From an uncultured Caulobacterales bacterium (lineage in GTDB: Bacteria; Pseudomonadota; Alphaproteobacteria; Caulobacterales; Caulobacteraceae), in the NCBI GenBank assembly GCA_903900155.1, contig CAIUMD010000032.1, positions 1 through 64,000 on the forward strand: DNA of 64,000 bases. The letters are read 5' to 3'. The notes under the pieces were generated by a model, which made no database searches, was not told the DNA's origin, and saw nothing but the letters and a program-made list of their open reading frames with translations. Position 1 is the first letter of the stretch, and each line of letters starts with the position of its first letter. Of the stretch, positions 18,224 through 26,432 are shown piece by piece. A program made the position numbers and the translations under genes.

Positions 18224-19066
18224 ATGTTCGCCAAGACCTATCACGCCACCCATCCGGACATGATGTTCGCGGTCAGCAATGACGACCTGCGCGACCGCTA
18301 CCTGATGCAAGGTCTCTTCCAAGACGATCAGATCGTCCTGACCTACAACCACGCCGAACGCTTCGTCGTCGGCGGCGTGGTCGCCACCTCGGCCGTGAAG
18401 CTGCCCGACCAGACCGAGCCCGCCTCGGCCGCCGGCCACCCCTTCCTGGAGCGCCGCGAGCTGGGCGTGATCAATGTCGGCGAGACCACCGGCAAGATCA
18501 CCGTCGACGGCGTGGTCTACGAGATCGTTCCGCGTGACGGCCTGTACGTCACCATGGGCGCCAAGGACGTGACCTTCGAAGGCCTGAACGGCGAAGCCGC
18601 GCGCTTCTACCTGGTCAGCCTGCCGGCCCACGCCGCGTTCGAAACCAAGAAGCTGGCCTTCGCCGACGCCGTCGCCCTGGAGCGCGGCGCTCTGGAGACC
18701 TCGAACGAGCGCACGATCTACCAGTACATCGTCCCGACCACCTGCAAGTCGGCTCAGCTGCTGCTGGGCATGACGGTCCTGAAGCCGGGCAGCGTCTGGA
18801 ACACCATGCCGCCCCACCTGCACGACCGTCGCTCGGAAGCCTATTTCTACTTCGGCCTGGGCGAGAACGACCGCGTGTTCCACTATATGGGCGAGCCGGA
18901 CGAGATGCGTCACATCGTGATCGCCAACGAAGAGGCCGTCATGAGCCCGCCGTGGTCGATCCACATGGGCTCGGGCACCGCCAACTACACCTTCATCTGG
19001 GCGATGGGCGGCGAGAACCTCGACTACACCGACATGAACGTGCTGGACATCTGCCAGCTGAAGTAG
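18224..19066 (+). CDS. kduI: 5-keto-4-deoxyuronate isomerase
   Basis: 280 aa cupin-fold isomerase. It interconverts 5-keto-4-deoxyuronate and 2,5-diketo-3-deoxygluconate, and family members also isomerise hexuronates weakly. The zinc ligands known for KduI are all present: His198 and His200 in [15 protein letters not shown], Glu205, and His247 in [13 protein letters not shown] 18224 has a TTTCCGGAGA ribosome site. It lies between uxaC and kduD in a presumed operon. The last two allow unsaturated uronates from pectin or polyuronate lyases to join the pathway at 2-keto-3-deoxygluconate. Confidence 0.95.
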   Translation: MFAKTYHATHPDMMFAVSNDDLRDRYLMQGLFQDDQIVLTYNHAERFVVGGVVATSAVKLPDQTEPASAAGHPFLERRELGVINVGETTGKITVDGVVYEIVPRDGLYVTMGAKDVTFEGLNGEAARFYLVSLPAHAAFETKKLAFADAVALERGALETSNERTIYQYIVPTTCKSAQLLLGMTVLKPGSVWNTMPPHLHDRRSEAYFYFGLGENDRVFHYMGEPDEMRHIVIANEEAVMSPPWSIHMGSGTANYTFIWAMGGENLDYTDMNVLDICQLK

Positions 19067-19092
19067 GGCCGAAAGGCCACCGCGCTCCGACC

Positions 19093-19172
19093 TGTCATCC
19101 CGGGCGAAGCGCAGCGTAGACCCGGGACCGCCCAAGACGCTTGTGGCGGTCTCGGCTTTCGCCGGGATGACA
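19093..19172. repeat. 80-bp palindromic repeat (TGTCATCCCGG arms) between kduI and kduD
   Basis: Starts TGTCATCCCGGGCGAAGC and ends GCTTTCGCCGGGATGACA, with an inner pair (GACCCGGGACCGCC / GGCGGTCTC). The tips match the hairpin at 61983-62022. It sits inside an apparent operon, so it may attenuate or process the message rather than end it. Confidence 0.75.
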
Positions 19173-19195
19173 GCATTCAGAGACAGGAACTCGTC

Positions 19196-19954
19196 ATGGC
19201 CAATCCGTTCAGCCTCGAAGGCAAGGTCGCGCTCGTCACCGGCGCCAACACCGGGATCGGGCAGGGGATCGCCATCGCGCTCGCCGCCGCCGGCGCGGAC
19301 ATCGCCGCCGCGGGCCGCAGCGAGCCGACCGAGACCCAGAAGGCCGTCGAGGCCCTGGGCCGCAAGTTCCTGTCCATCAAGGCCGACTTCGGTTCGACCG
19401 AGCCCGTCCAGCGCGTGGTCGACGAGACCGCAAGCGCCTTCGGCAAGGTCGACATCCTGGTCAACAACGCCGGCATCATCCGTCGCGCCGACTCCATCGA
19501 ATTCACCGAAGCCGACTGGGACGCGGTGATGGACACCAACCTGAAGGTCGTCTTCTTCCTTACGCAAGCCTTCGCCAAGCAGGCGCTGGCGCAAGGGACG
19601 GGCGCGAAGGTGATCAACATCGCCAGCCTGCTGTCGTTCCAGGGCGGCATCCGCGTGCCGTCGTACACGGCCGCCAAGTCGGGCCTGGCCGGTCTGACCA
19701 AGATCCTGGCCAACGAGTGGGCGACCAAGGGGATCAACGTCAACGCCATCGCCCCCGGCTATTTCGACACCAACAACACCGAGGCCCTGCGCGCCGACGC
19801 CGACCGCAACGCCTCGATCCTGGCCCGCATCCCGGCCGGCCGCTGGGGGCGTCCCGAGGACATCGGCGGCGCCGCCGTGTTCCTGGCCTCGTCGGCCGCC
19901 GACTACGTCCAGGGCATTACCTTGCCCGTGGATGGCGGCTGGCTGGCCCGCTAG
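19196..19954 (+). CDS. kduD: 2-keto-3-deoxy-D-gluconate 5-dehydrogenase
   Basis: 252 aa short-chain dehydrogenase. It reduces 2,5-diketo-3-deoxygluconate to 2-keto-3-deoxygluconate with NAD(P)H, the partner step to KduI. Visible features are the cofactor loop TGANTGIGQG (15-24), NNAGI, catalytic Ser144, and Tyr157/Lys161 in YTAAKSG. The C-terminus (LPVDGGWLAR) is standard for the class. The start is ATG 19196. It is separated from kduI by a palindromic repeat but is probably still in the same transcript. The SDR family is broad; KduD is chosen because of overall resemblance and the adjacent kduI. Confidence 0.9.
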   Translation: MANPFSLEGKVALVTGANTGIGQGIAIALAAAGADIAAAGRSEPTETQKAVEALGRKFLSIKADFGSTEPVQRVVDETASAFGKVDILVNNAGIIRRADSIEFTEADWDAVMDTNLKVVFFLTQAFAKQALAQGTGAKVINIASLLSFQGGIRVPSYTAAKSGLAGLTKILANEWATKGINVNAIAPGYFDTNNTEALRADADRNASILARIPAGRWGRPEDIGGAAVFLASSAADYVQGITLPVDGGWLAR

Positions 19955-20128
19955 CGAAACAAATCCGCGCAAAAATGCGATGGTAGCGCAACCATCGTGC
20001 GGGGTGGGTTTTCCCGTCCAGTGAAGCGCGCTATTCGGCGCCGCAGCGTTAGCAGCTGCGGCGCCGACGCCTGTTCTAGACCCAGTCCATAGCGGGAGCG
20101 CCTGTCTGGCGATCCCCGGAGTCCGCTC

Positions 20129-22858
20129 ATGCGCAATCCGGCCCTGTCGATCGACGTCGACCGTCCCACCAGCCGTCACGTCCGTCAGAACGCCAACCTG
20201 CTGAGCGATCTCCTGATCGAGGCGATCACCTATCTCGAAGGCGAGGAGGCCGCCGCCCTGGTGGCCAAGGCCCGCAAGGCCGCCTCCCGCGAGGACGAGG
20301 AGACGGGCGACGCGCCGGTGCTGGACCACCTGTTCGCCGACCTCTCGACCGACCAGGCCGTGTTCCTGGCGAGAGCCTTCGCCAGCCACTCGCTGCTGGC
20401 CAATATCGGCGAGGACGTCGCCGGCCGCCGTCGTCATGCCGAGGCCGACGCCCAGCCGGGCGACGCGCGTCCCCGCACCCTGGTCGACGCCGTCCGGGTG
20501 CTGAAGGCGCGCGGCAAGACCGACGAGGACCTGGCCAGGGTCTTTGCGGCCATGAACGTCGTGCCGGTGCTGACGGCTCACCCGACCGAAGTTCGCCGTC
20601 GCAGCATGGTCGACCGCGAGACCGAGATCTCGCGCCTGATGGCCCTGCGCCGCCATCACCTGCCGCCGGATCTGGAGGCCGAGATCCGCGAGGGTCTGTT
20701 CCGCGAGATCGCCTTGATGTGGCGGACGCGTCTGTACCGTCCCGAGCGGATCACGGTGAAGGACGAGATCCGCAACGCCCTGTCGATCGTCCGCACCTCG
20801 ATCCTGCCGGCGATCATCGACCTGTATGGCGACTGGACGGCCAAGGTGGGGTCGCATGGCCACCTGGCGCCGCTGTTGAAGATGGGCTCGTGGCTGGGCG
20901 GCGACCGTGACGGTCATCCCGGCGTCAATGGCGAGACCCTGAAGCTGGCCTTCGCCAGCCAGTCCCGCGTGATCCTCGACTGGTACGCCGGCGAGGTCCG
21001 CAAGCTGTGGTCCAACCTGGCCGTCTCGACCGCCTATACGCCGGTGTCCGAGGAGCTTCTGGCCCTGGCCGCCCAGACCCGCGACCCGTCCGTGCACCGC
21101 CTGGACGAGCCGTACCGCCTGGCCCTGGAGCTGATCTTCGACCGCCTGACGGCCGTGTCGCAGAAGTTGACCGGCCAGCCCGTCGCCTTCGCCAACGGCG
21201 ACACCGATGTCGAGCCCTACGGCCATCCGGACGCCTTCGTCTCGGATCTCACGGTCATCATCGACAGCCTGGAGCGCAACGGCGGCGAGCGCCTGGTCGG
21301 TTCGGCCCTGCGCACCCTGGTCGAGGTGGCCAAGGCCTGCGGCTTCCACCTGATGAGCCTCGATTTGCGCCAGAACGCCGATGTCCACGAGCGCACCGTC
21401 GACGAGCTCTTCCAGCGCGCCGGCTCGGGCGTCCAGTACCTGAAGCTGGACGAGGACGCGCGCTGCAAGCTCTTGATCGAGGAGTTGTCGCACCAGCGCC
21501 CCCTGGTCTCGCCGTTCACCGCCTATGACGAGGAGACGACCAGGGAGCTGGCCACGATGGAGGCTGCCGCCCAGGCGGTTCGCGACTACGGCCACGGCTG
21601 CATCGGGGCGTACATCATCTCCAAGTCCGCGACCCTGTCCGACATCCTCGAGCCGCTGGTGCTGCTCAAGCAGGTCGGCTTGGTCTGGGGCGGCGCCACG
21701 CCGCGCGCCTCGGTCAAGGTGGCCCCGCTGTTCGAGACCATCGGCGACCTGGAGAACGGTCCGGCCGTGCTGCGCCAGTGGCTGGAGTTGCCGCTGGCCC
21801 GGACCATCCTGGGCGATCGGCCGGTGCAGGAAATCATGCTCGGCTACTCCGACTCGAATAAGGACGGCGGGTACGTCGCCAGCCGTCGGGGTGTCGCTCG
21901 CGGCGCCTCGGCCCTGGCGTTCGAGGCCGACCGCATGGGCGTCGGCTTGCAGCTGTTCCACGGCCGGGGCGGCAGCGTCGGGCGCGGTGGCGGCCCCGCC
22001 GCCGAGGCCGTGCTGGCCCAGCCGGCCGGCACCGTCCAGGGCCGCATCCGCATGACCGAGCAGGGCGAGATGATCGCTCGCCGCTTCGGCGACCAGCCCA
22101 CCGCCCGCCGCAACCTGGACGGTCTGGCCGCCGCGGTGCTGATGTCCAGCGAGCGTCCGGTCGTCCAGCCCGACCCCAAGGTCGAGGCGGCGATGACCGC
22201 CCTGGCCGAGGCGTCGTTCCACGGCTTCCGCGCCCTCGTTTACGACGATCCCGCCTTCGAGGACTTCTTCTGGTCGGTCACCCCGATCAGCGAGATCGTC
22301 GGCCTCAATATCGGCAGCCGTCCCGCCTCGCGGACCGCCAGCCGCAAGATCGAGGATCTGCGGGCCATCCCGTGGGTGTTCTCCTGGTCGCAGAGCCGCT
22401 TCATGCTGCCGGGCTGGTACGGCTTCGCCTCGGGCGTCGAGCGGGCCGGCCTGTCGGTCGAGCAGCTGCGCGACCTGGCCGGCAATTTCGACTTCTTCGC
22501 GTCCCTCCTGTCCAACATGGAGCTGGCTTTGGCCCAGAGCCACATGGGCATCGCCAGCCGCTACGTGGCCCTGTCGCCCGACAAGGCCGACGCCGAGCGG
22601 ATCTTCGCCACGATCCAGCGCGAGCACGACGCGGCGACCAGCCTGGCCCTGCAGATCCGCGGCGGCTCGAGCCTGCTCGATAACCAGCCGGACCTGGCCG
22701 AGTCGGTGGCCCTGGCCGGCCGTTCGGTCGATCCGCTGAACCACCTGCAGCTGGAGCTCTTGTCGCGTCGCCGGGCAGGGGACCAGGACGAGGAGCTGCG
22801 CCTGGCCATCCAGCTGACCGTGGCCGGCATCGCCGCGGGCCTGCGCAACACGGGCTGA
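20129..22858 (+). CDS. ppc: Phosphoenolpyruvate carboxylase
   Basis: 909 aa, normal for bacterial PEPC. It carboxylates phosphoenolpyruvate to oxaloacetate, replenishing the TCA cycle. The catalytic His151 is in LTAHPTEVRRR. GYSDSNKDGG holds Lys578. The glycine loop FHGRGGSVGRGGGP is at about 610-623, and the end is ...LRNTG, keeping the invariant C-terminal Gly (NTG) while the usual Gln before it is Arg. The start ATG 20129 gives MRNPALSIDVDRP. It sits between kduD and eda on the same strand. No hexuronate operator was seen in front of it, so it may be expressed independently. A weak stem (22875-22905) follows. Confidence 0.95.
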   Translation: MRNPALSIDVDRPTSRHVRQNANLLSDLLIEAITYLEGEEAAALVAKARKAASREDEETGDAPVLDHLFADLSTDQAVFLARAFASHSLLANIGEDVAGRRRHAEADAQPGDARPRTLVDAVRVLKARGKTDEDLARVFAAMNVVPVLTAHPTEVRRRSMVDRETEISRLMALRRHHLPPDLEAEIREGLFREIALMWRTRLYRPERITVKDEIRNALSIVRTSILPAIIDLYGDWTAKVGSHGHLAPLLKMGSWLGGDRDGHPGVNGETLKLAFASQSRVILDWYAGEVRKLWSNLAVSTAYTPVSEELLALAAQTRDPSVHRLDEPYRLALELIFDRLTAVSQKLTGQPVAFANGDTDVEPYGHPDAFVSDLTVIIDSLERNGGERLVGSALRTLVEVAKACGFHLMSLDLRQNADVHERTVDELFQRAGSGVQYLKLDEDARCKLLIEELSHQRPLVSPFTAYDEETTRELATMEAAAQAVRDYGHGCIGAYIISKSATLSDILEPLVLLKQVGLVWGGATPRASVKVAPLFETIGDLENGPAVLRQWLELPLARTILGDRPVQEIMLGYSDSNKDGGYVASRRGVARGASALAFEADRMGVGLQLFHGRGGSVGRGGGPAAEAVLAQPAGTVQGRIRMTEQGEMIARRFGDQPTARRNLDGLAAAVLMSSERPVVQPDPKVEAAMTALAEASFHGFRALVYDDPAFEDFFWSVTPISEIVGLNIGSRPASRTASRKIEDLRAIPWVFSWSQSRFMLPGWYGFASGVERAGLSVEQLRDLAGNFDFFASLLSNMELALAQSHMGIASRYVALSPDKADAERIFATIQREHDAATSLALQIRGGSSLLDNQPDLAESVALAGRSVDPLNHLQLELLSRRRAGDQDEELRLAIQLTVAGIAAGLRNTG

Positions 22859-22995
22859 TCCTTCAGGGCAAACCGGAGTTGATGGAGCGTTGTTCTCTCA
22901 ACTCCGCAAACCCGATTTGTTTCAAACATTTGCCGGCTTTCATTTCCGAGCTTCACGGCGCTTGCGTGAACCGGCGGTTTCTGGTTATCTCCCCA

Positions 22996-23009
22996 TGACA
23001 CCGGTGGCG
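22996..23009 (+). promoter_or_regulatory. LacI-family operator, distal site upstream of eda
   Basis: TGACACCGGTGGCG: one half-site perfect, the other degenerate. It is centred 44 bp (about four helical turns) upstream of the second, perfect site, on the same DNA face, which would suit cooperative binding. Confidence 0.65.
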
Positions 23010-23039
23010 AAGTGGCTTGGCCACTTTCTCCCGTTGCGG

Positions 23040-23053
23040 TGACACCGGTGTCA
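23040..23053 (+). promoter_or_regulatory. LacI-family operator, perfect palindrome upstream of eda
   Basis: TGACACCGGTGTCA, a perfect 14-bp palindrome and the best match in the window. It defines the consensus for the other four sites. It lies 373 bp before the eda start. Confidence 0.8.
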
Positions 23054-23425
23054 TTACGGTTCGGGCTCAGCGTCGTGGTTGGTCCGTCCCGTTTGCGGCT
23101 CTTTGAGCTCGCTCCTGCGCAAACTTTTGGGGCGTCGGCGTAATCCGACGCCCTCAATTTTGCGCCTCGGGGCGGAGCTCCGAAAGCCGAAGGAAAAGGT
23201 TCGGGGAAGGAAGCGACGACTAGGAACTGCACGCGAACGGACTGAAATAGTCCGACAAAACCGCGCCTTACGACCCTTAAGTTTGACGCAGCGGCAAGCC
23301 TGGTATGGCGCCCGCGCGCGACGCGGTCTAAGGGAACCCCCTGAGCCACTACCGGCGAAATATTGCGCGCGCGGCGGCCCTCGCGGCCATCCGCGCAAGA
23401 TCGATCCTTCGGGAAGGAGAATACG

Positions 23426-24100
23426 ATGGTGAAAGACCGTATGGCGGTGCTGACCGCCCTGATGGACCAGGGCGTCATCCCGGTTTTCTATCATCCGGAC
23501 GTCGAGGTCTGCAAAAGCGTGATCCAGGCCTGCGCCGACGGCGGCGCGCCCTGCATCGAGTTCACCAACCGCGGCGACTTCGCCAGCCACGTCTTCTACG
23601 AAGTGACCCGTTATTTCCACGAGGCCGACCCGCGCGTGATCATGGGCGTGGGCTCGATCGTCGACGCCCCGACCGCCGGCATCTACATCGCCAACGGCGC
23701 CAAGTTCGTCGTCGGCCCGATCCTGAACGCCGACGTCGCCAAGGTCTGCAACCGCCGCAAGATTCCGTATTCGCCGGGCTGCGGTTCGGCCTCGGAAATC
23801 TCGTACGCCGAAGAGCTGGGCTGCGAGATCGTCAAGGTGTTCCCGGGTTCGTCGGTCGGCGGCCCCGATTTCGTCAAGGCGGTGCTGGGCCCGATGCCCT
23901 GGACCCGCATCATGCCGACGGGCGGCGTCGATCCGGACGAAGCCTCGGTCAAGAAGTGGTTCGGCGCGGGCATCGTCGCCGCCGGCATGGGCTCCAAGCT
24001 GATCACGCAAGAGCTGCTGGACGCCAAGGACTACGCGGGCATCACCAAGAAGGTCCGCGAAACTGTCGACCTCATCAAAAAGGTTCGTGGGAAGGCCTAA
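23426..24100 (+). CDS. eda: 2-keto-3-deoxy-6-phosphogluconate aldolase
   Basis: 224 aa class I aldolase. It splits KDPG into pyruvate and glyceraldehyde-3-phosphate, the last step for hexuronates and of the Entner-Doudoroff pathway. The Schiff-base lysine is Lys137 in IVKVFPGSSVGG, and the proton-shuttling Glu is Glu45 in CIEFTNRG. GVGSIVDAPTA and the phosphate-binding PTGGV are present. ATG 23426 has a strong site, GGGAAGGAGA. An upstream in-frame start at 23363 is not supported. kdgK starts 6 bp after the stop. No edd is here, so this copy may serve 2-keto-3-deoxygluconate use mainly. Confidence 0.93.
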   Translation: MVKDRMAVLTALMDQGVIPVFYHPDVEVCKSVIQACADGGAPCIEFTNRGDFASHVFYEVTRYFHEADPRVIMGVGSIVDAPTAGIYIANGAKFVVGPILNADVAKVCNRRKIPYSPGCGSASEISYAEELGCEIVKVFPGSSVGGPDFVKAVLGPMPWTRIMPTGGVDPDEASVKKWFGAGIVAAGMGSKLITQELLDAKDYAGITKKVRETVDLIKKVRGKA

Positions 24101-24106
24101 AGACCA

Positions 24107-25213
24107 ATGACCGATCAGATCCTCAACATCCGCCCGGCTTCGGAAACGAAGTGGGACTGCGCGTCCTTCGGTGAAGTGATGCTGCGCTTCGACCCGGGCT
24201 TTGGCCGGGTCCGCAACGCTCGCCAGTTCAACGTCTGGGAAGGCGGCGGCGAATACAACGTCGCCCGCGCCTTCAAGAAGTGCTGGGGCAAGCGCTCGAC
24301 GGCCGTGACCGCCCTGCCGGTCAACGACCTGGGCTGGCTGGTCGAGGACCTGATGATGCAGGGTGGCGTCGACACCTCGCACGTCATCTGGCGCGACTTC
24401 GACGGCCTGGGCCGCAACACCCGCGTCGGCCTGAACTTCACGGAAAAGGGCTTCGGCGTTCGTCCGGCTTTGGGCTGCAGCGACCGTGGCCACTCGGCCG
24501 CTTCGCAGATCCGCCCCGGTGAAGTGAACTGGGAAAAGCTGTTCGGCGAAGAAGGCGTGCGCTGGTTCCACACCGGCGGCATCTTCGCGGCCCTGGCCTC
24601 GAACACGGCCGAAGCCGTGATCGAAGCCGTCGAAGTGGCCCGCAAGTACGGCACCGTGATCTCCTACGACCTGAACTACCGCGCCAGCTTGTGGAAGTCG
24701 CAGGGCGGCAAGGAAGGCGCCCAGAAGGTCAACCGTCACATCGCCCAGTATGTCGACGTGATGATCGGCAACGAAGAAGACTTCACCGCCTGCCTGGGCT
24801 TCGAAGTCGAGGGCCTGGACGAGCACATCAGCTCGATCGACCCGGCCAACTTCAAGAAGATGATCGAGACGGCCGTGAAGCAGTTCCCGAACTTCAAGGT
24901 CGCCGCGACCACCCTGCGCAACGCCAAGACCGCCTCGGTCAACGACTGGTCTGCGATCCTGTACGCCGGCGGCGAGTTCTACGCCTCGATGATGCGTGAG
25001 AACCTCGAGATCTACGACCGCGTCGGCGGCGGCGACGGCTTCGCTTCGGGCCTGGCCTTTGGCTTCATGGAAGGCAAGGGCCCGCAGGCCGCCGTCGAGT
25101 ACGGCGCGGCTCACGGCGCCCTGGCCATGACCACCCCGGGCGACACCTCGATGGTGCGCCAGGCGGAAGTCGAGGCCGTGATGAAGGGCAAGGGCGCGCG
25201 GGTCATCCGCTAA
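24107..25213 (+). CDS. kdgK: 2-keto-3-deoxygluconate kinase
   Basis: 368 aa PfkB-family sugar kinase. It phosphorylates 2-keto-3-deoxy-D-gluconate to KDPG, the substrate of the gene in front. PfkB features are EGGGEYNVARAF near the N-terminus (sugar lid) and DRVGGGDGFASG near the C-terminus with the catalytic base Asp310. The usual GAGD reads GGGD here, as in other KdgK proteins. The start is ATG 24107, six bases after eda, so the two are co-transcribed under the double operator. A strong terminator follows at 25241. It overlaps by 4 bp the end of a small convergent gene. Confidence 0.93.
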   Translation: MTDQILNIRPASETKWDCASFGEVMLRFDPGFGRVRNARQFNVWEGGGEYNVARAFKKCWGKRSTAVTALPVNDLGWLVEDLMMQGGVDTSHVIWRDFDGLGRNTRVGLNFTEKGFGVRPALGCSDRGHSAASQIRPGEVNWEKLFGEEGVRWFHTGGIFAALASNTAEAVIEAVEVARKYGTVISYDLNYRASLWKSQGGKEGAQKVNRHIAQYVDVMIGNEEDFTACLGFEVEGLDEHISSIDPANFKKMIETAVKQFPNFKVAATTLRNAKTASVNDWSAILYAGGEFYASMMRENLEIYDRVGGGDGFASGLAFGFMEGKGPQAAVEYGAAHGALAMTTPGDTSMVRQAEVEAVMKGKGARVIR

Positions 25214-25476
25214 GCGCTTCCTTCTCTCGGAAGAATGAGGAAAAGCCCTCGGCCGCCAGGCCGGGGGCTTTTTCTTGACTGAAGATCCTCCCCCGCTGGG
25301 GGGAGGATTTGCGCCCGCTTGGCCTCCCTGGCCATCAGATACTGCAACTCCCGCGATCCTCGCAGCTTGTTCAGCTTCTTGAAGACCTGGCGTCGCAGGG
25401 CCGCGATGCGAGCGGGCGGCCAGGCGCAGTCGGGTGCGATAGGGCGGGGTGTCGGCTTTTTCTTGCGACGGGACAT
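25210..25476 (-). CDS. Small basic protein, unknown, convergent with kdgK
   Basis: 88 aa. ATG 25476 (MSRRKKKPTPRPIAP) is preceded by AAGGAGGAGCCG, one of the best ribosome sites in the window, which is the main evidence that it is real. The middle (RIAALRRQVFKKLNKLRGSR) looks helical and basic. The last 20 or so residues are translated from the kdgK terminator hairpin and overlap the kdgK stop, so the natural protein may have been extended by loss of an earlier stop. A start at 25494 is also open. I recognise no family. Confidence 0.5.
   Translation of the reverse strand: MSRRKKKPTPRPIAPDCAWPPARIAALRRQVFKKLNKLRGSRELQYLMAREAKRAQILPPAGEDLQSRKSPRPGGRGLFLILPREGSA
25241..25274 (+). terminator. 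Rho-independent terminator after eda-kdgK
   Basis: AAAAGCCCTCGGCC, a short loop, GGCCGGGGGCTTTTT: a GC stem of about 13 bp with flanking A and T runs, 28 bp after kdgK. Confidence 0.85.
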
Positions 25477-25960
25477 CGGCTCCTCCTTGAGCATGCCTGA
25501 GCACTCCGACGCGGCGCGGCGCGGCGGAGGGACGGGGAGGGGAGCGGGGCGCCGGGACCTCGCCCGGAAGCAGATGAAGCATTACCGTTTCGACGAAGCT
25601 GGCGCCCCGCGCGACCGTTTTCGGAAAGCGTGGCGCTCCGACGCTGTTCGCGCCTGACCGCCCTTGAAGCCTTCCACGGGCGGGCCGGATCGCGAAATCC
25701 GGTCCCGGCTGCGGCTGTTTCCAACCGCCTGTCGCTCTCCTCGGCCTGCATCCACCGTCGTTTCTGTGTTCCAGGGTCGACTACCTCGGGGATGGCGCAG
25801 TTGCGGCTGTTACACCGCGCCGACGAGCGCGCCCGCTCGACCGCCCCCCGAAGCCGCGAAGGTCGCTGGCCGCGCGCCCTCCCCAGTGCTTCGAGGTGGA
25901 GACAGGATAGGGCGGGATTTAGGGCGGGGGACGCAGGGGCGTGAACGCTCGTTCTTTGCT
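25477..25960. other. Intergenic stretch with no supported gene
   Basis: Open frames exist on both strands because of high GC, but none has a ribosome site or family resemblance. A GCGGCGCGGCGCGGCGG run occurs near 25511. I see no further structure until the repeat at 25961. Confidence 0.4.
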
Positions 25961-26111
25961 CCTTCTCCCCTTGTGGGAGAAGGTGGCCCGAAGGGCCGGA
26001 TGAGGGGTTGATAGACCTGTCGCAATAGCCTTGTGCGGTAAGGCGTTGAGGTGCGTGCGGCCCCTCATCCGACCGCCTTCGGCGGCCACCTTCTCCCGCA
26101 AGGGGAGAAGG
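25961..26111. repeat. 151-bp palindromic repeat (CCTTCTCCCC arms)
   Basis: The left part starts CCTTCTCCCCTTGTGGGAGA and continues through GGCCCGAAGGGCC to GATGAGGGG. The right part returns as CCCCTCATCCGACCG and GGCCACCTTCTCCC, ending GGGGAGAAGG. The arms are separated by about 50 unpaired bases. No second copy of this type occurs in the window. Confidence 0.7.
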
Positions 26112-26136
26112 ATTCAACACCCATCCCCGTCGCGGA

Positions 26137-26292
26137 TTAGTGCGCCGAGAACCGCACCATCGCCGCCGCCGCCGCCGCTCCGTCCAACGACTGGAACCCC
26201 TTGAACCGCTCGCTGTTGAAGCCGATCCAGTAGTCCTTCCCGGCCTCGACGGTGCAGTCCAGTGTGGGGCCGGCGGCGAGGGCGGCGATCAT
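26137..26292 (-). CDS. Possible 51-aa protein, unknown
   Basis: ATG 26292 is preceded by GGCGGAG at 7 bp, and an in-frame stop lies just upstream, so the start is fixed. The middle (TVEAGKDYWIGFNSERFKGF) is mixed in composition, unlike the biased products of shadow frames, and ends with an alanine run and FSAH. No family is recognised. It could be the remains of a longer gene. Confidence 0.35.
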   Translation of the reverse strand: MIAALAAGPTLDCTVEAGKDYWIGFNSERFKGFQSLDGAAAAAAMVRFSAH

Positions 26293-26432
26293 CGGGAAAC
26301 TCCGCCTTCAGGCGAGATCCGGATCAACACGCCCGGTGGCGGGCCGCAACACGGCCGAACGCTGTTTCTTCTAGGGAAATCAGCGGCGGGGCGCGAAACT
26401 GCCGACAGTTGCTTCGACAGGGACACAAGACG

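Larger units (their letters stand above)
22859..23425. other. 567-bp intergenic region before eda
   Basis: Starts with a small inverted repeat (GGAGTTGA / TCAACTCC, 22875-22905) that may end ppc transcription. It then holds two hexuronate operators (22996 and 23040) and about 370 bp with no convincing gene. The open frame at 23079-23432 (117 aa, very basic) has no good start signal and I do not call it. The distance implies either a long untranslated leader on eda or an unseen small RNA or promoter. Confidence 0.5.

Noticed and set aside
15455-22744. Minus-strand open frame of 2429 codons across the hexuronate and ppc genes
   Set aside because: It is antisense to several well-supported genes and its translation is Gly/Asp/Val/Arg-rich with no family features; GC-rich codon bias leaves the opposite frame open.
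23079-23432. 117-codon basic frame between the operators and eda
   Set aside because: No ribosome site, overlaps the second operator region and the eda start; composition like random GC-rich sequence.
25319-25657. Plus-strand frames in the gap after kdgK
   Set aside because: Start in the coding region of a better supported minus-strand gene; no ribosome site.
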